DNA of 64,000 nt from Paenibacillus sp. S150 (GCF_019352175.1 NZ_JACBYI010000013.1:98278-162277), one strand, 5' to 3'; positions 9,228 through 18,430 are shown, counted from the stretch's first letter. Numbers and translations: made by a program. Notes: generated from the letters alone by a model not told the origin.

Positions 9228-9453
9228 GTTGCGGCATGGCAGAGCCGGAGCCGTTGGCGCTGATGCTTCCGTCATTCGCCAGGATGCTCAGCGCTTTTTT
9301 GTCCGCCGCCGTTACCTTGGCATTCAGTGCTTCGATGGAGGCGGGGACATTGTCCAGTTCGGCGGAAACTTCGGTTTCCTTGCCGGAAATCTGCCCGAGA
9401 ACAGCAGCATTCTCTTCATAGGATTCCATATACCCGCCTTTATTTGTATAGTA
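9208..9453 (-). pseudogene. remnant of a siderophore-binding lipoprotein (FatB/YclQ-like)
   Basis: Minus-strand translation reads YMESYEENAAVLGQISGKE, then ELDNVPASIEALNAKV, then KKALSILANDGSISANGSGS. This is the middle of iron-siderophore binding proteins of the FatB/YclQ type (compare their LGQIFGKEDEV and KKALVILVNEGKISAYGPGS). The upstream half, with signal and lipobox, and the downstream half are missing. The frame runs into the terminator hairpin, which supplies the stop. About 75 codons survive, so it cannot be functional. Confidence 0.7.
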
Positions 9454-9465
9454 GTTAATATAATA

Positions 9466-9945
9466 GCGATCAGGCGAAGTGGCTTCGGCTTAACCGACTT
9501 TACTCCGGCGCAAACCGAAAAGGCTTTTGAGAACAGCGCGGTGAATGTTTTTGTACTGGACGGGAACAATATTATCGGGTGTGGAAGAGCCTTGTCGGAC
9601 GGGGTTTCGCAGGCGGCGGTTTATAATATTGCCGTTGACGAAGCTTATCATCACCAGGGTCTCGGAAAAAAGGTCACCGCCCTGATCCTGGAGGAGACGG
9701 CTGACTGCAATGCCGTTTTATATACTCATCCCGATACGGTCTCCTGGTATGAGGAGCAAGGCTTCAGAAGGATGAAGACAGGACTTGCGCTGTATCACCC
9801 TGACCGGATCTCGGAATGGGCTTTATCTAACCGCTTAAACCCAAGAATCTGCCGCCGCATCGGTCGGGTTCTTGGGTTTTGTGCCATTAAAACGGATTCA
9901 TTTCCTGCGATGGATATATTAGTTTCAACCGCATTGGGACAATGA
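9466..9945 (+). pseudogene. 5'-truncated GNAT acetyltransferase
   Basis: From about 9466 the frame encodes RRSGFGLTDFTPAQTEKAF, IAVDEAYHHQGLGKKVTALIL (the acetyl-CoA-binding Q/RxxGxG/A loop) and WYEEQGFRRM, which is most of a GNAT N-acetyltransferase. The first ~25 residues are missing: upstream the same frame reads antisense through the siderophore-protein remnant. The 3' end also looks altered, because the frame passes through a terminator-like hairpin and ends about 35 residues past the usual GNAT end. An open frame continues to an ATG at 9226, so a longer chimaeric protein is formally possible. Confidence 0.65.
9837..9879 (+). terminator. terminator hairpin within the GNAT remnant's tail
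   Basis: AAACCCAAGAA pairs perfectly with TTCTTGGGTTT (11 bp), followed by TTG. It falls inside the extended reading frame of the GNAT remnant, which suggests that the original stop codon preceded it. Confidence 0.6.
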
Positions 9946-9953
9946 TTTTTTGT

Positions 9954-9982
9954 TTGACAGAGGTGGGGGTATGGGCCATAAT
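9954..9982 (+). promoter_or_regulatory. sigma-A promoter of the oligopeptide-type ABC operon
   Basis: TTGACA, a 17-base spacer and CATAAT give a near-consensus vegetative promoter. Transcription would start near 9989, about 40 bases before the ATG at 10029. Confidence 0.75.
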
Positions 9983-10028
9983 ACAATCCATACTAAACAT
10001 ATATGCTTTATAGGAAGGAGAGGCTCAG

Positions 10029-11648
10029 ATGTTGCAATTTAAGACTTCTACTAGAAAATCATTACGGGCAGGAGCATTGGCCGTTTTATTATTGGTGCTG
10101 ATTGCAGGTTGCTCCGGGTCCAAGAATGATCCTGAACCTAATGAAGGAGCCCAGCCAAGTGCGGGTCAAACCGCGAACGAGAGTTCAAATACGGAGGAGC
10201 CGGCGGCGGGAGGAACTTTCGTCTATGGGCGTCCTGCTTCTGTAACCTCGTTTGATCTGCATAATCAGATTACCTCGAACAACGCCTTTGCCATTGATAA
10301 GGTATTCGAATCTCTGGTTGCTTTTGACAGCGACGGGGAAATAGTGGACTGGCTTGCCGGTTCACATACCATCAGCGAGGACGGCTTAACATATACTTTC
10401 GTGCTGCGCGACGGCCTGAAGTTCTCAGATGGCACCGATGTTGCTGCAGAGGATGCGGTATTCTCGCTGGAGCGGCATTTGAAGGTAGGCGGCCCGCTGG
10501 CTGTTTCGGCACAGGTGGATACCATCAAGGCGCAGGATAACAAGACGCTGGTCATTACGCTTAAGGAGCCGTATACACCGTTTATCTCCGAGCTGTCCAA
10601 CTTTTCCAACGGTATTATTCCGAACAATTTTGGCGGAGTTGCCGAAGAAGAGTTTTTCAAGAAGCCGGTTGGAACAGGACCTTTCGTTGTTGAACAGTGG
10701 GACCCTGCCGGCGACCTGACCTTCACCAAGAATACGAACTATTGGCAGGAAGGCAAGCCGTCGATTGATAAGCTCGTGTACAAGCTGATTGAAGACGACA
10801 GCCAAGCCATCAACCAGCTGAAGGCGGGCGAAGTGAATGCCATTGAATCGCTGGCCCTGCAAAATGCCGATGAGCTTAAGAATGGCGCCGACACTGCAGT
10901 AGTCACCAATGGCAGTTGGGTGACCGAGCAATTGTTCTTCAACACGCTGGACGAGCATTTCTCAGATGTGCATGTCCGCCGTGCGCTGGCGCTGGCGATT
11001 GACCGTGAAGGCCTGACCAAGGCGCTGACCTTCGGTTATGCGCAGCCAGCCAGTTCGTTGCTGCCGGCAACCATTCCCTACAATGCGAATGATACAATCA
11101 AGGCACTGAACTTTGATGCGGCTGCGGCCAAGGAAGAGCTGTCCAAATCCGCCTTCCCTGACGGCTTCAGCACCAAGCTGCTTGTAGCGTCCGGCAACAG
11201 CACCAGAGCCCAGGAGGCGCAGATTATCCAGGCAGCGGGCCAGGCAATCGGCATTAAGATCGAGATTGAATCAGTTGAGCTGGCGACCTTCCGCGAACGG
11301 TTCTTTGCGTATGATTTCGCGGCCATGCTGAACAGCGGGCAAGCCGATTCTCCTGAAGCGAATTCAATCATTGCGTTCCAGACCGATCCGGAAGGCTTCA
11401 GCAAATCGTATTGGACGCATTACACGAACGATGAAGTAACCAGGCTTCTGGTTGAAGGGCAAAAAACAGCGGACGGCGCTGACCGTGCCGCAATCTATTC
11501 CAAGCTTCTGCAGACTCTTGCCGATGAAGTGCCGTACATCCCGCTCTATTACCCGGATATTCTTATCGGTGCCCGTTCTTCCGTTGAGGGCCTTGTTGTT
11601 CTGCCTAACGGCAGCGTCCGGTTCGAAGATGTCCGTATCGGCAAATGA
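10029..11648 (+). CDS. family 5 (oligopeptide/dipeptide-type) ABC substrate-binding lipoprotein
   Basis: A 539-residue exported lipoprotein. The signal ends in LIAGC with the lipidated Cys near residue 29, followed by an acidic, Ser-rich linker. The mature part has the SBP_bac_5 pattern: YTFVLRDGLKFSDG, AVFSLERH, PVGTGPFVVEQWDP and VRRALALAIDREGL. These proteins capture peptides, opines, glycosides or nickel. AAGGAGAGG precedes the ATG. It is the first gene of a seven- or eight-gene operon containing an aminotransferase and an amidohydrolase, so an amino-acid-derived ligand is inferred. Confidence 0.93.
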   Translation: MLQFKTSTRKSLRAGALAVLLLVLIAGCSGSKNDPEPNEGAQPSAGQTANESSNTEEPAAGGTFVYGRPASVTSFDLHNQITSNNAFAIDKVFESLVAFDSDGEIVDWLAGSHTISEDGLTYTFVLRDGLKFSDGTDVAAEDAVFSLERHLKVGGPLAVSAQVDTIKAQDNKTLVITLKEPYTPFISELSNFSNGIIPNNFGGVAEEEFFKKPVGTGPFVVEQWDPAGDLTFTKNTNYWQEGKPSIDKLVYKLIEDDSQAINQLKAGEVNAIESLALQNADELKNGADTAVVTNGSWVTEQLFFNTLDEHFSDVHVRRALALAIDREGLTKALTFGYAQPASSLLPATIPYNANDTIKALNFDAAAAKEELSKSAFPDGFSTKLLVASGNSTRAQEAQIIQAAGQAIGIKIEIESVELATFRERFFAYDFAAMLNSGQADSPEANSIIAFQTDPEGFSKSYWTHYTNDEVTRLLVEGQKTADGADRAAIYSKLLQTLADEVPYIPLYYPDILIGARSSVEGLVVLPNGSVRFEDVRIGK

Positions 11649-12634
11649 TGAAGCCGGGCAAGACGTTAATCCGGCCGGCAGGAAGCCCTACGCCGTACAG
11701 ATGGCTTAGGAGCGCTCTGATTAAAGCTGTAATAGTGATTCTCTGTGTGATGACAGCCGTCTTTTTTCTCATCCGGATTGTGCCGGGAGATCCTGCCAAG
11801 ATGATTCTGGGTGAATACAGTACCCCTGAAGCTATCGCGGGTATGCATCATACGCTCGGGCTGGATCTCCCGCTATGGGATCAGTTCATCCGCTTTATGC
11901 AGACGCTGTTCACTCATGGAGATACCGGCAATTCCATTATTTCGGGAACCTCCACCCGAACGCTGATTGCCGAGCGGGCGCCCATTACTATGCTGCTTAT
12001 TGTGATGGCTTGTGTTCTGGCAGTGATTATCGCTCTTTTGCTCGCTGCAGCCGCCGCTACGCACAAGGATAAGCTGCTGGATCATTTGATCCGTATATTT
12101 CCTACAATTACTCTGGGGATGCCAATCTTTTGGGTTGGCATCCTTTTGATTCTGCTGCTCAGTGTACGCCTTCACTGGTTTCCTGTGGGCGGAGTAGGCG
12201 AAGGCTGGGCCGGGACCCTGCACAGCCTGGCGCTTCCGGCGGTTACCGTTGCTTTTTCACAGATTCCTACGCTGGTCCGTTCATTAAGGGCACAGATGCT
12301 TGAGGTATTGGAATCGGATTTTGTGGTCACCCTCAGGGCTGCGGGAATACCGGGCAGGGTCATTCTGTTTAAGCATGTCCTGCGCAACTCCGCTCTGCCA
12401 ACCCTGATGCTGCTTGGCGTAAATATTTCGTATCTGATCGGCGGCACCCTGGTGGTTGAACAGGTGTTTGGAATCAAGGGGATTGGCAGCCTGCTGTTTA
12501 CTTCAATTTCGAAACGGGATTTTCCGGTCATTCAAGGAATCGCGCTGTACTGTGCGGTCTCGGTTGTGATCATCAGCCTGCTGATTGAAATTATCTCCAA
12601 ATGGCTGGACCCCCGAACGAAAGGAAAACCATGA
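11645..12634 (+). CDS. DppB/OppB-type ABC permease
   Basis: A 329-residue permease with six membrane segments. VMTAVFFLIRIVPGDPA near the N-terminus is the DppB signature, and LGLDLPLWDQFIRFM follows it. The cytoplasmic coupling loop (DFVVTLRAAGIPGRVILFKHVLRN) lies near residues 220-245. The start overlaps the previous stop by four bases (ATGA). It forms the membrane channel with the next gene. Confidence 0.94.
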   Translation: MMKPGKTLIRPAGSPTPYRWLRSALIKAVIVILCVMTAVFFLIRIVPGDPAKMILGEYSTPEAIAGMHHTLGLDLPLWDQFIRFMQTLFTHGDTGNSIISGTSTRTLIAERAPITMLLIVMACVLAVIIALLLAAAAATHKDKLLDHLIRIFPTITLGMPIFWVGILLILLLSVRLHWFPVGGVGEGWAGTLHSLALPAVTVAFSQIPTLVRSLRAQMLEVLESDFVVTLRAAGIPGRVILFKHVLRNSALPTLMLLGVNISYLIGGTLVVEQVFGIKGIGSLLFTSISKRDFPVIQGIALYCAVSVVIISLLIEIISKWLDPRTKGKP

Positions 12635-13497
12635 AACCTACAACGATCTACTCCGGGCTGCAAGCGGACGGGAAGAAGCCCGGCCTTATTCGCCGGATCT
12701 GGAATACCCCGTCCCTTTTGGCGGGAAGCATTATGTTTGCAGTGCTTATTCTTCTGGCTGTATTCATACCGTTTCTTAGTCCTTATAACCCCTCCGAGCA
12801 AAATTTGAGCGCCTTTTTGCAGCCCCCGTCCGCCGAGCATTGGCTGGGGACCGATCAATTGGGGCGTGACTTGTTCACGAGACTGATCTATGCTGCGCGG
12901 ACCGATTTGAGCATCATGGTTCTGGCGGAAATCATCCCCTTCTGCACCGGTATATTTCTGGGGATGCTTGCAGGATATTACGGGAAATGGATTGATACGG
13001 TTATTACACTGCTCACCGATACGTTTATCGCTTTTCCATTTTATCTGATCGTGATTATCGTAGCCTTTGCCAGCGGGGCCGGAGAGCGGGGGATTTATAT
13101 CACTTTCATCCTTGTCGGCTGGATTGTGTTTGCCCGTGTGGTCCGGGGCCTTAGCGCATCGTTCCGCGAGCAGGAATGGATAGCTTCCGCCCAGACGCTG
13201 GGGCTGTCCGGAGTCAGAATTATTCTGCGCCATCTCCTGCCCAATGTGCTGCCTCAAGCGGTGGTAGTCCTTATGACGGATATGGTCGGCCTTCTGGTGG
13301 CGATTGTTACGCTCGGGTATCTCGGCATCGGCATCGCACCTCCGACCCCCGATTGGGGAACCATGATTGCGGATGGACAATCCTTCATGACCACAGCCTG
13401 GTGGCTCTCGGCAGTTCCGGGCTTTGCCGTGGTCTACACGGGAATCGCCTTGTCTCTTGTGGGTGACGGTCTGGCAGACCTATGGAGGAAAAAATGA
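12631..13497 (+). CDS. DppC/OppC-type ABC permease
   Basis: A 288-residue permease. HWLGTDQLGRDLFTRLIYAAR near residue 70 is the DppC signature, and the coupling loop includes WIASAQTLGLSGVRII. A longer open frame begins at 12601, but the ATG at 12631 is preceded by AAAGGA and overlaps the previous stop by four bases, as at the other junctions of this operon, so it is chosen here. Confidence 0.94.
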   Translation: MKPTTIYSGLQADGKKPGLIRRIWNTPSLLAGSIMFAVLILLAVFIPFLSPYNPSEQNLSAFLQPPSAEHWLGTDQLGRDLFTRLIYAARTDLSIMVLAEIIPFCTGIFLGMLAGYYGKWIDTVITLLTDTFIAFPFYLIVIIVAFASGAGERGIYITFILVGWIVFARVVRGLSASFREQEWIASAQTLGLSGVRIILRHLLPNVLPQAVVVLMTDMVGLLVAIVTLGYLGIGIAPPTPDWGTMIADGQSFMTTAWWLSAVPGFAVVYTGIALSLVGDGLADLWRKK

Positions 13498-14267
13498 TGG
13501 CAACAAGCCCGGTTCTGGCCGTAGAAGCATTGTCGCTGGCAACGAAGTCGAATGAAGCTCTGGTCAACAATATCAGCTTTTCGCTGGGCCAAGGGGAGAG
13601 TCTGGGACTGGTAGGCGAATCTGGCTCCGGCAAATCACTTACGCTGCGGGCTATCCTTGGACTGCTTCCCCGCGGGGTTGAGCAGACAGGAGGAGCCATT
13701 AAGAGCGGCGCAAGCAGCGCAATGGTCTTTCAGGACCCCAGAGGTGCCCTGGACCCGCTCTGCCCGGTGGTCAAGCAGCTTGCAGAAGTCGTATATTACA
13801 GACAACAATTAAGCCGGAGGGCCTCGCGAGCGGCGGCGCTGGAGCTGCTCGAAATGCTGGGCCTTCCGGATTCCCTGAAAAAAGCGGACCGTTATCCCAG
13901 CCAGCTGTCGGGCGGTCAGTGTCAAAGGATCGTCATTGCCATGGCACTGGCGTGCAAGCCTGGGATTCTTCTCTGTGATGAGCCGACAACGGCGCTCGAC
14001 GTTACGGTTCAGCGGCAGATTATTGAAACGATTACCCGGCTGCAGAAGGAACTGGGCTTTGCGATGGTTTTTGTGACGCATAATCTTGCGATTGCCGCCG
14101 CTCTCTGCTCCAAGCTGGCTGTGATGAAAAGAGGGCGGATTGTTGAGCATGGCGATACCCTGAGCGTTCTGCGCAATCCGCAGGAGCCTTATACACAGAT
14201 GCTTATTCACTCGGTGCTTCCTTTGCCGGAGCTGGAGGGGGAGGGGGAGGGACCACTATGGAATTAG
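13494..14267 (+). CDS. ABC transporter ATPase (DppD/OppD-type)
   Basis: A 257-residue ATPase. Walker A is GESGSGKS, the ABC signature is LSGGQCQR and Walker B is ILLCDEPTTALD, followed by the switch His in VTHNLA. It is shorter than usual DppD (~325 residues), with a reduced C-terminal extension, although the PYTQML segment of the family is present. The ATG at 13494, after GGAGG, overlaps the previous stop by four bases and is preferred to the ATG at 13482. Confidence 0.93.
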   Translation: MMATSPVLAVEALSLATKSNEALVNNISFSLGQGESLGLVGESGSGKSLTLRAILGLLPRGVEQTGGAIKSGASSAMVFQDPRGALDPLCPVVKQLAEVVYYRQQLSRRASRAAALELLEMLGLPDSLKKADRYPSQLSGGQCQRIVIAMALACKPGILLCDEPTTALDVTVQRQIIETITRLQKELGFAMVFVTHNLAIAAALCSKLAVMKRGRIVEHGDTLSVLRNPQEPYTQMLIHSVLPLPELEGEGEGPLWN

Positions 14268-15043
14268 CCCTGCAAGTCAACAATATAACGGTTCGTTATG
14301 GCGGCTTCACTGCGCTGGACGGCATTCATCTGAATCTGCAGCAGCATACCACCCTCGGCCTTGTTGGAGAGTCCGGGTCGGGCAAATCCACGCTGGCGAG
14401 GGTCATAGCGGGATTGATCACTCCGGATGAGGGGCAGCTTCTGCTGGGCACACAAGAATTGCACAAGAAACGGAGCCGCGGGCAGCGCAAAAGCATACAG
14501 ATGATCTTCCAGAATCCGGATGCCTCACTGAATCCGAAGCATTCCATACGGCAGATTCTGTCCGAGGCGCTGCTGTTTCACCGCATTGTAGCCCGCTCGG
14601 AGGCCGAGAAGAGATGTAAAGAGCTTCTGGCCCGTGTTCAGCTGGAGGCAAAGGCCTTGGACAAATATCCTCACGAATTCTCGGGCGGCCAGCGACAGCG
14701 GATTGCGATTGCACGCGCATTAAGCGTAGAGCCAAGCCTTCTGATTGCCGATGAGCCGACGAGCGCGCTGGATGTTTCCGTGCAGCTGAATGTGCTGGAG
14801 CTGCTGAATACGCTCAAAGCCGAGCTTCATCTGACCATGCTGTTCATCTCCCATGATCTGGGGGTCATCCATGCCATTAGCGATACGGTTGCGGTCATGA
14901 AGCAGGGAAGCCTGGTCGAGGTCAGTCTGAAGGAACAATTCTTTGCCCGCCCTGAGGCTGCCTACAGCCGCGAGCTGTTGTCCGCAGTCCCAAAGATGCC
15001 GAAATTGAACACATCAGGAGGTTACTATGAACCAAGAACCTAA
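14258..15043 (+). CDS. ABC transporter ATPase (DppF/OppF-type)
   Basis: A 261-residue ATPase that should form a heterodimer with the preceding one. Walker A is GESGSGKST, the Q-loop lies in QMIFQNPDASLNP, the signature is FSGGQRQR, and Walker B is LLIADEPTSALD. Its start overlaps the previous gene by ten bases after a GGGAGGGA site. With the binding protein and two permeases it makes a complete five-component importer. Confidence 0.94.
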   Translation: MELALQVNNITVRYGGFTALDGIHLNLQQHTTLGLVGESGSGKSTLARVIAGLITPDEGQLLLGTQELHKKRSRGQRKSIQMIFQNPDASLNPKHSIRQILSEALLFHRIVARSEAEKRCKELLARVQLEAKALDKYPHEFSGGQRQRIAIARALSVEPSLLIADEPTSALDVSVQLNVLELLNTLKAELHLTMLFISHDLGVIHAISDTVAVMKQGSLVEVSLKEQFFARPEAAYSRELLSAVPKMPKLNTSGGYYEPRT

Positions 15044-16085
15044 AGGATTTGTGCCGCTGTCACTTGCCGAGCTCGATACGCTTACCCGCTTGCTCTCCGG
15101 GCTGCTGTCTACAGAGCACCCCCCGGTGATCATTCCGGGCGAGGCCATTCTGGGCATTGAGGCGATGGCGGCCGGCATCTCCGCGCCGGGCAGGACCTTT
15201 CTAAATGTGGTGACAGGCCCTTATGGAAGTCTGTTTGGACAATGGCTGGAACGCGGCGGAGCAACGGTAGCGGAAGTCAGGGTCCCCTTTGATGAAGTGG
15301 TTCCTGCGGAAAGGATCGCAGCGGCGATCGGGCAGCATAAGCCGGACGCGCTTTCCTTTGTACAGGCTGAGGTGGTTACCGGCGGCTCCAATCCGGCCGG
15401 GGAAATATTGAGGCTTGCCCGCCGCCATAATCTTATAACTGTGTTGGACTCGGTGTCGGCGGTCGGCGGAGAACCGCTGCCGGTTGATGAATGGGGAGTT
15501 GATTTTGCGGCTGTGGGGGCGCAGAAAGCTCTGGCCGGACCGAACGGCGTCAGTGCGGTAAGCATTACGCCGCGCGGCTGGGAATTCCTTGAGTCCAACG
15601 GAAATGCACCGCGCAATTCCATTCTGTCCTTGCTGGATCTGAAACCGGCAGGGAACGGAACAGCGCCGGTACGTGTGCCTCCCAACATTCCGACGCTGGA
15701 GGCCAGAGCCTTGATTGCGGCCTTGACCGCCGTGGAGGAAGAAGGACTGGAGCAGGTGATCAGGCGCCATGAACGGGCTGCGGCCTCTGCCGTTGCCGGT
15801 ATCAAGGCCTTGGGCCTTGCGCCCTGGCAGAAGGACAGCCGGCACTATTCTACGCTGACTACGACGGTGCGGATTTCCGGGGAGCAGCGGCTGCATATTG
15901 CCCGGCCCGTCGGGATCGTGGCTCCCGGAGACGGAGAACTCTTCGGGCAGCTCCTGCGGATTAACCATTTTGGAGCGAACGCCAGCCGGATCTGCGTGGA
16001 AGAAGCCATTGCGACGCTGGCCGGTCTGTTGAATCAGGACGCTGGACCTGCACTCGGAGCCATCCGGCTGGTCTGGGAGGAATGA
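15027..16085 (+). CDS. PLP-dependent class V aminotransferase
   Basis: A 352-residue cytoplasmic enzyme of the serine-pyruvate/alanine-glyoxylate aminotransferase fold. VLDSVSAVGGEPLPVDEWGVD carries the Asp that contacts the PLP ring nitrogen, and VGAQKALAGPNG contains Lys167, the expected Schiff-base lysine. NVVTGPYGSLFGQW matches the N-terminal phosphate-binding area. It overlaps the ATPase by 17 bases and the next gene by up to four. In context it probably transaminates or cleaves an amino compound brought in by the transporter; the substrate is unknown. It lacks the NifS/SufS cysteine loop. Confidence 0.88.
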   Translation: MNQEPKGFVPLSLAELDTLTRLLSGLLSTEHPPVIIPGEAILGIEAMAAGISAPGRTFLNVVTGPYGSLFGQWLERGGATVAEVRVPFDEVVPAERIAAAIGQHKPDALSFVQAEVVTGGSNPAGEILRLARRHNLITVLDSVSAVGGEPLPVDEWGVDFAAVGAQKALAGPNGVSAVSITPRGWEFLESNGNAPRNSILSLLDLKPAGNGTAPVRVPPNIPTLEARALIAALTAVEEEGLEQVIRRHERAAASAVAGIKALGLAPWQKDSRHYSTLTTTVRISGEQRLHIARPVGIVAPGDGELFGQLLRINHFGANASRICVEEAIATLAGLLNQDAGPALGAIRLVWEE

Positions 16086-16087
16086 AT

Positions 16088-17239
16088 ATGATCAACAGAC
16101 ATCCTGAGGCGCAAGTCTTCAACTCTATCTTTATAGCGGGCATCGCTGGGAAGCGCTTCGATATTTCAATTAAGAACGGCCGGTTTTCCTCTATTGCCGG
16201 ATCGGCGCCGGATTATGATCAGCCTGCTGATCCGGGCACGGATTTATGGATCAGCCCGGGGGTTATTGATCTGCACACGCATCTGGCCTGGACGGACTTC
16301 GACCATGCGGATCAATTGAAGCGCGGCAGCCATGAGCTGGAAGTCATGCAGGCGCAGGCTTTTGAAGCCACCCTGCGGACCGGTGTAACAACGGCGCGCG
16401 ATGCCGGCGGGATTCTGCCCAGCACCGTACGGCATCTTGTCCGGCACTACGGGCAGCCGCTGAGGGTCCAGACCAGCAGCGATATGCTTGGCGCCGCGGA
16501 TGCCCGCGGGATTCGGCATTTGGAGAAGCGGATGGCCGGAATTTTTGATACAGGGGCCGGCTGGATCAAGATCATGGCAACCGGCGGCCTTGGCGCGGCT
16601 GCTGAACAAGTCCTCGATCCGAATTTTTCGGAGGAGGAGTTCGCTTTCATTGTCCGCCATGCCCACGCCAATCACAAAAAAGTTCTGGTTCATACCTGGG
16701 GCGGGGTGACGGTAGACTGGTCCATCCATGCCGGTGTGGAATCTATTGAGCATGGAATGTTCCTGAGCGGGGATCAGGCGGGCAGACTTGCAGAGGCCCG
16801 GATAGCCTTGGTGCCTACAACCTCGATTTACCGCATTGCCGCAGATCCCCATGGCGTGCTCGCGCTGAACCCGGTCATTTGCGACCGGGCCGAACGCGCG
16901 GCCGAAGCGCATTCCCGGGCCATCGGCTATGCCAAGAGCGCCGGGGTCCGGCTGGGATTGGGTACGGATTATGCCACGCCTGCACTGCACGGGTACAATC
17001 TGCAAGAGCTGGACACGCTGATGGAATACGGCTTGACCCGGGAGGAAGCCTGGCATTCTGCCACGGGCGGCGCCGCAGAGATTCTGGGAAGCGGCAACGA
17101 ATTGGGGCGGATTGCCGAGGGGTATATTGCCGATGCCGTGATTTGGGATGCCGATCCGTACCGGGCGCCTAATGCAGATACACTGCGGAAGAGCATCGTA
17201 TCCGTCATTACCGGAATGAAGGAAGCGGAATTAATGTAA
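16088..17239 (+). CDS. amidohydrolase family metal-dependent hydrolase
   Basis: A ~383-residue amidohydrolase of the imidazolonepropionase/prolidase-like branch. DLHTHLAW has the metal-binding HxH motif, KIMATGG carries the candidate bridging lysine, VHTWGG and ESIEHG supply further histidines, and GLGTDYATP carries the catalytic Asp. Enzymes of this group hydrolyse cyclic amides or Xaa-Pro-type dipeptides. An ATG at 16082 overlaps the previous stop, but it lies only one base from GGAGG; the ATG at 16088, seven bases away, is preferred. Co-transcription with a peptide-type importer suggests that it opens the imported compound. Confidence 0.88.
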   Translation: MINRHPEAQVFNSIFIAGIAGKRFDISIKNGRFSSIAGSAPDYDQPADPGTDLWISPGVIDLHTHLAWTDFDHADQLKRGSHELEVMQAQAFEATLRTGVTTARDAGGILPSTVRHLVRHYGQPLRVQTSSDMLGAADARGIRHLEKRMAGIFDTGAGWIKIMATGGLGAAAEQVLDPNFSEEEFAFIVRHAHANHKKVLVHTWGGVTVDWSIHAGVESIEHGMFLSGDQAGRLAEARIALVPTTSIYRIAADPHGVLALNPVICDRAERAAEAHSRAIGYAKSAGVRLGLGTDYATPALHGYNLQELDTLMEYGLTREEAWHSATGGAAEILGSGNELGRIAEGYIADAVIWDADPYRAPNADTLRKSIVSVITGMKEAELM

Positions 17240-17255
17240 GGCAAGGAGGGGGCAT

Positions 17256-17999
17256 GTGATCTCATCCACTCAAAAAAAGCATATCATCGCTGTTATGAAG
17301 GCTCTTCCAAGCCGAAGCCGGTATTTAAAAACAGAACTGCTGAAGGATGAATTAAAGCTGAAGCAGGACGGAGCTGTGGAGATTTATTATTCTCCGCATA
17401 ATGAATACATCAATTCATCGGCCAAGATTGTTTTGCTCGGAATTACTCCGGGCTGGCAGCAGGTGGAGATTGCCTTTCGAGCAGCGGTTCAATGCTTGCA
17501 GGAGCAGAAGTCTTACGGGGAGGCGTGCAGGGAAGCAAAATTCGCGGCCGGAATGGCCGGTCCCATGCGGGCGAATTTAATGCAAATGCTTCAGGAAATC
17601 GGGATTCATGATTACCTGGGGATCACAAGCATTCAGCATCTGTTTGAGCCCGGGTGTACATTGCTGCATACAACCTCCCTTATCCGGTTTCCTGTTTTTG
17701 TCGCCAAGCAAAACTATAATGGGCATCGGCCTTCACTGACAAGAAACCCGTTCTTGTTCGGGGAAGTGCTTGAATCTTTTCTGCCGGAAATAGGCCGGTT
17801 GAACCGTCCGCTCATTATCCCGCTGGGCAAGTCTGTCGAAGAGATGCTTCGTCTGCTCATTGACAGACAGCTCATCCCCGGGCAGACGGTTTTATGGGGA
17901 TTCCCGCATCCATCAGGTGCCAATGGCCACCGCTTACAACAGTTTTATGCCAATAAGGCTGCAATGGAGCGGGTGGTGGACAGCCTGATGCAACCTTGA
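17256..17999 (+). CDS. uracil-DNA-glycosylase-superfamily-like protein
   Basis: A 247-residue cytoplasmic protein starting at GTG, six bases after AAGGAGG and 16 bases after the amidohydrolase. KIVLLGITPGWQQ corresponds to motif 1 of the UDG fold, PLIIPLGKSVEEML to its central strand, and WGFPHPSGANGHR to the HPS-containing DNA-intercalation motif. The usual catalytic Asp or Asn is not obvious in motif 1. It may act on nucleic acids or be a UDG-fold protein with another role. Its place at the end of a transporter/catabolic operon is odd for a repair protein. Confidence 0.7.
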   Translation: MISSTQKKHIIAVMKALPSRSRYLKTELLKDELKLKQDGAVEIYYSPHNEYINSSAKIVLLGITPGWQQVEIAFRAAVQCLQEQKSYGEACREAKFAAGMAGPMRANLMQMLQEIGIHDYLGITSIQHLFEPGCTLLHTTSLIRFPVFVAKQNYNGHRPSLTRNPFLFGEVLESFLPEIGRLNRPLIIPLGKSVEEMLRLLIDRQLIPGQTVLWGFPHPSGANGHRLQQFYANKAAMERVVDSLMQP

Positions 18000-18149
18000 T
18001 TCAAACAGGGCAATAATTATAAGCTGACCGGACCCGGATCGGACCGCCGGAAACACAATCGCGGCCAGGATATGCTGGCTTCTATTGGATAGGGAATTGA
18101 AGTGGAATTAGTGCACTTAATTGGACAGAAAAGCTTGCGGCAGAGGGAA

Positions 18150-18233
18150 TAGTGGGAAAAAGGTAACTTAATTTGAAGCGTATTCTCCTGAAAGGGGAAG
18201 AATCGGATGGATTAGTGATCCTTTTTCCCACTA
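18150..18233. repeat. inverted pair of TAGTGGGAAAAAGG repeat (family A)
   Basis: TAGTGGGAAAAAGG at 18150-18163 is matched by its exact reverse complement at 18220-18233, giving a 14-bp stem with a 56-base loop. Related copies are at 40843-40974, 40983-41028 and 63829-63870. Confidence 0.8.
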
Positions 18234-18390
18234 ACGCTGGCGAAAAAGGGGATGAGGGCAGATTAAGTTTACTTTTTCCGCTTGGGCTTACCGCCGGTCT
18301 CAGCGGGAAGGTCCGGAGGGACGGAAGAAAGCATCTGTTCACCCGGCCAGGACAATTGGAGGGTCCCGGCAAGCTTGAATTTGAAATTGC

Positions 18391-18430
18391 AAACGGCTAT
18401 GCCGTCCAGTGAAGGACGGCATAGCCGTTT
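18391..18430. repeat. AAACGGC...GCCGTTT hairpin (family B, copy 1)
   Basis: AAACGGCTATGCCGTCC and its exact reverse complement form a 17-bp stem around AGTGAA. The GTCC/GGAC core and GCCGTTT end are shared with the hairpins at 18550, 41114, 52067 and 52421. Confidence 0.8.

Noticed and set aside
13482..13493. Upstream ATG of the DppD-type ATPase
   Set aside because: The GGAGG lies between this ATG and the one at 13494, and the latter shows the ATGA overlap seen at other junctions of the operon.
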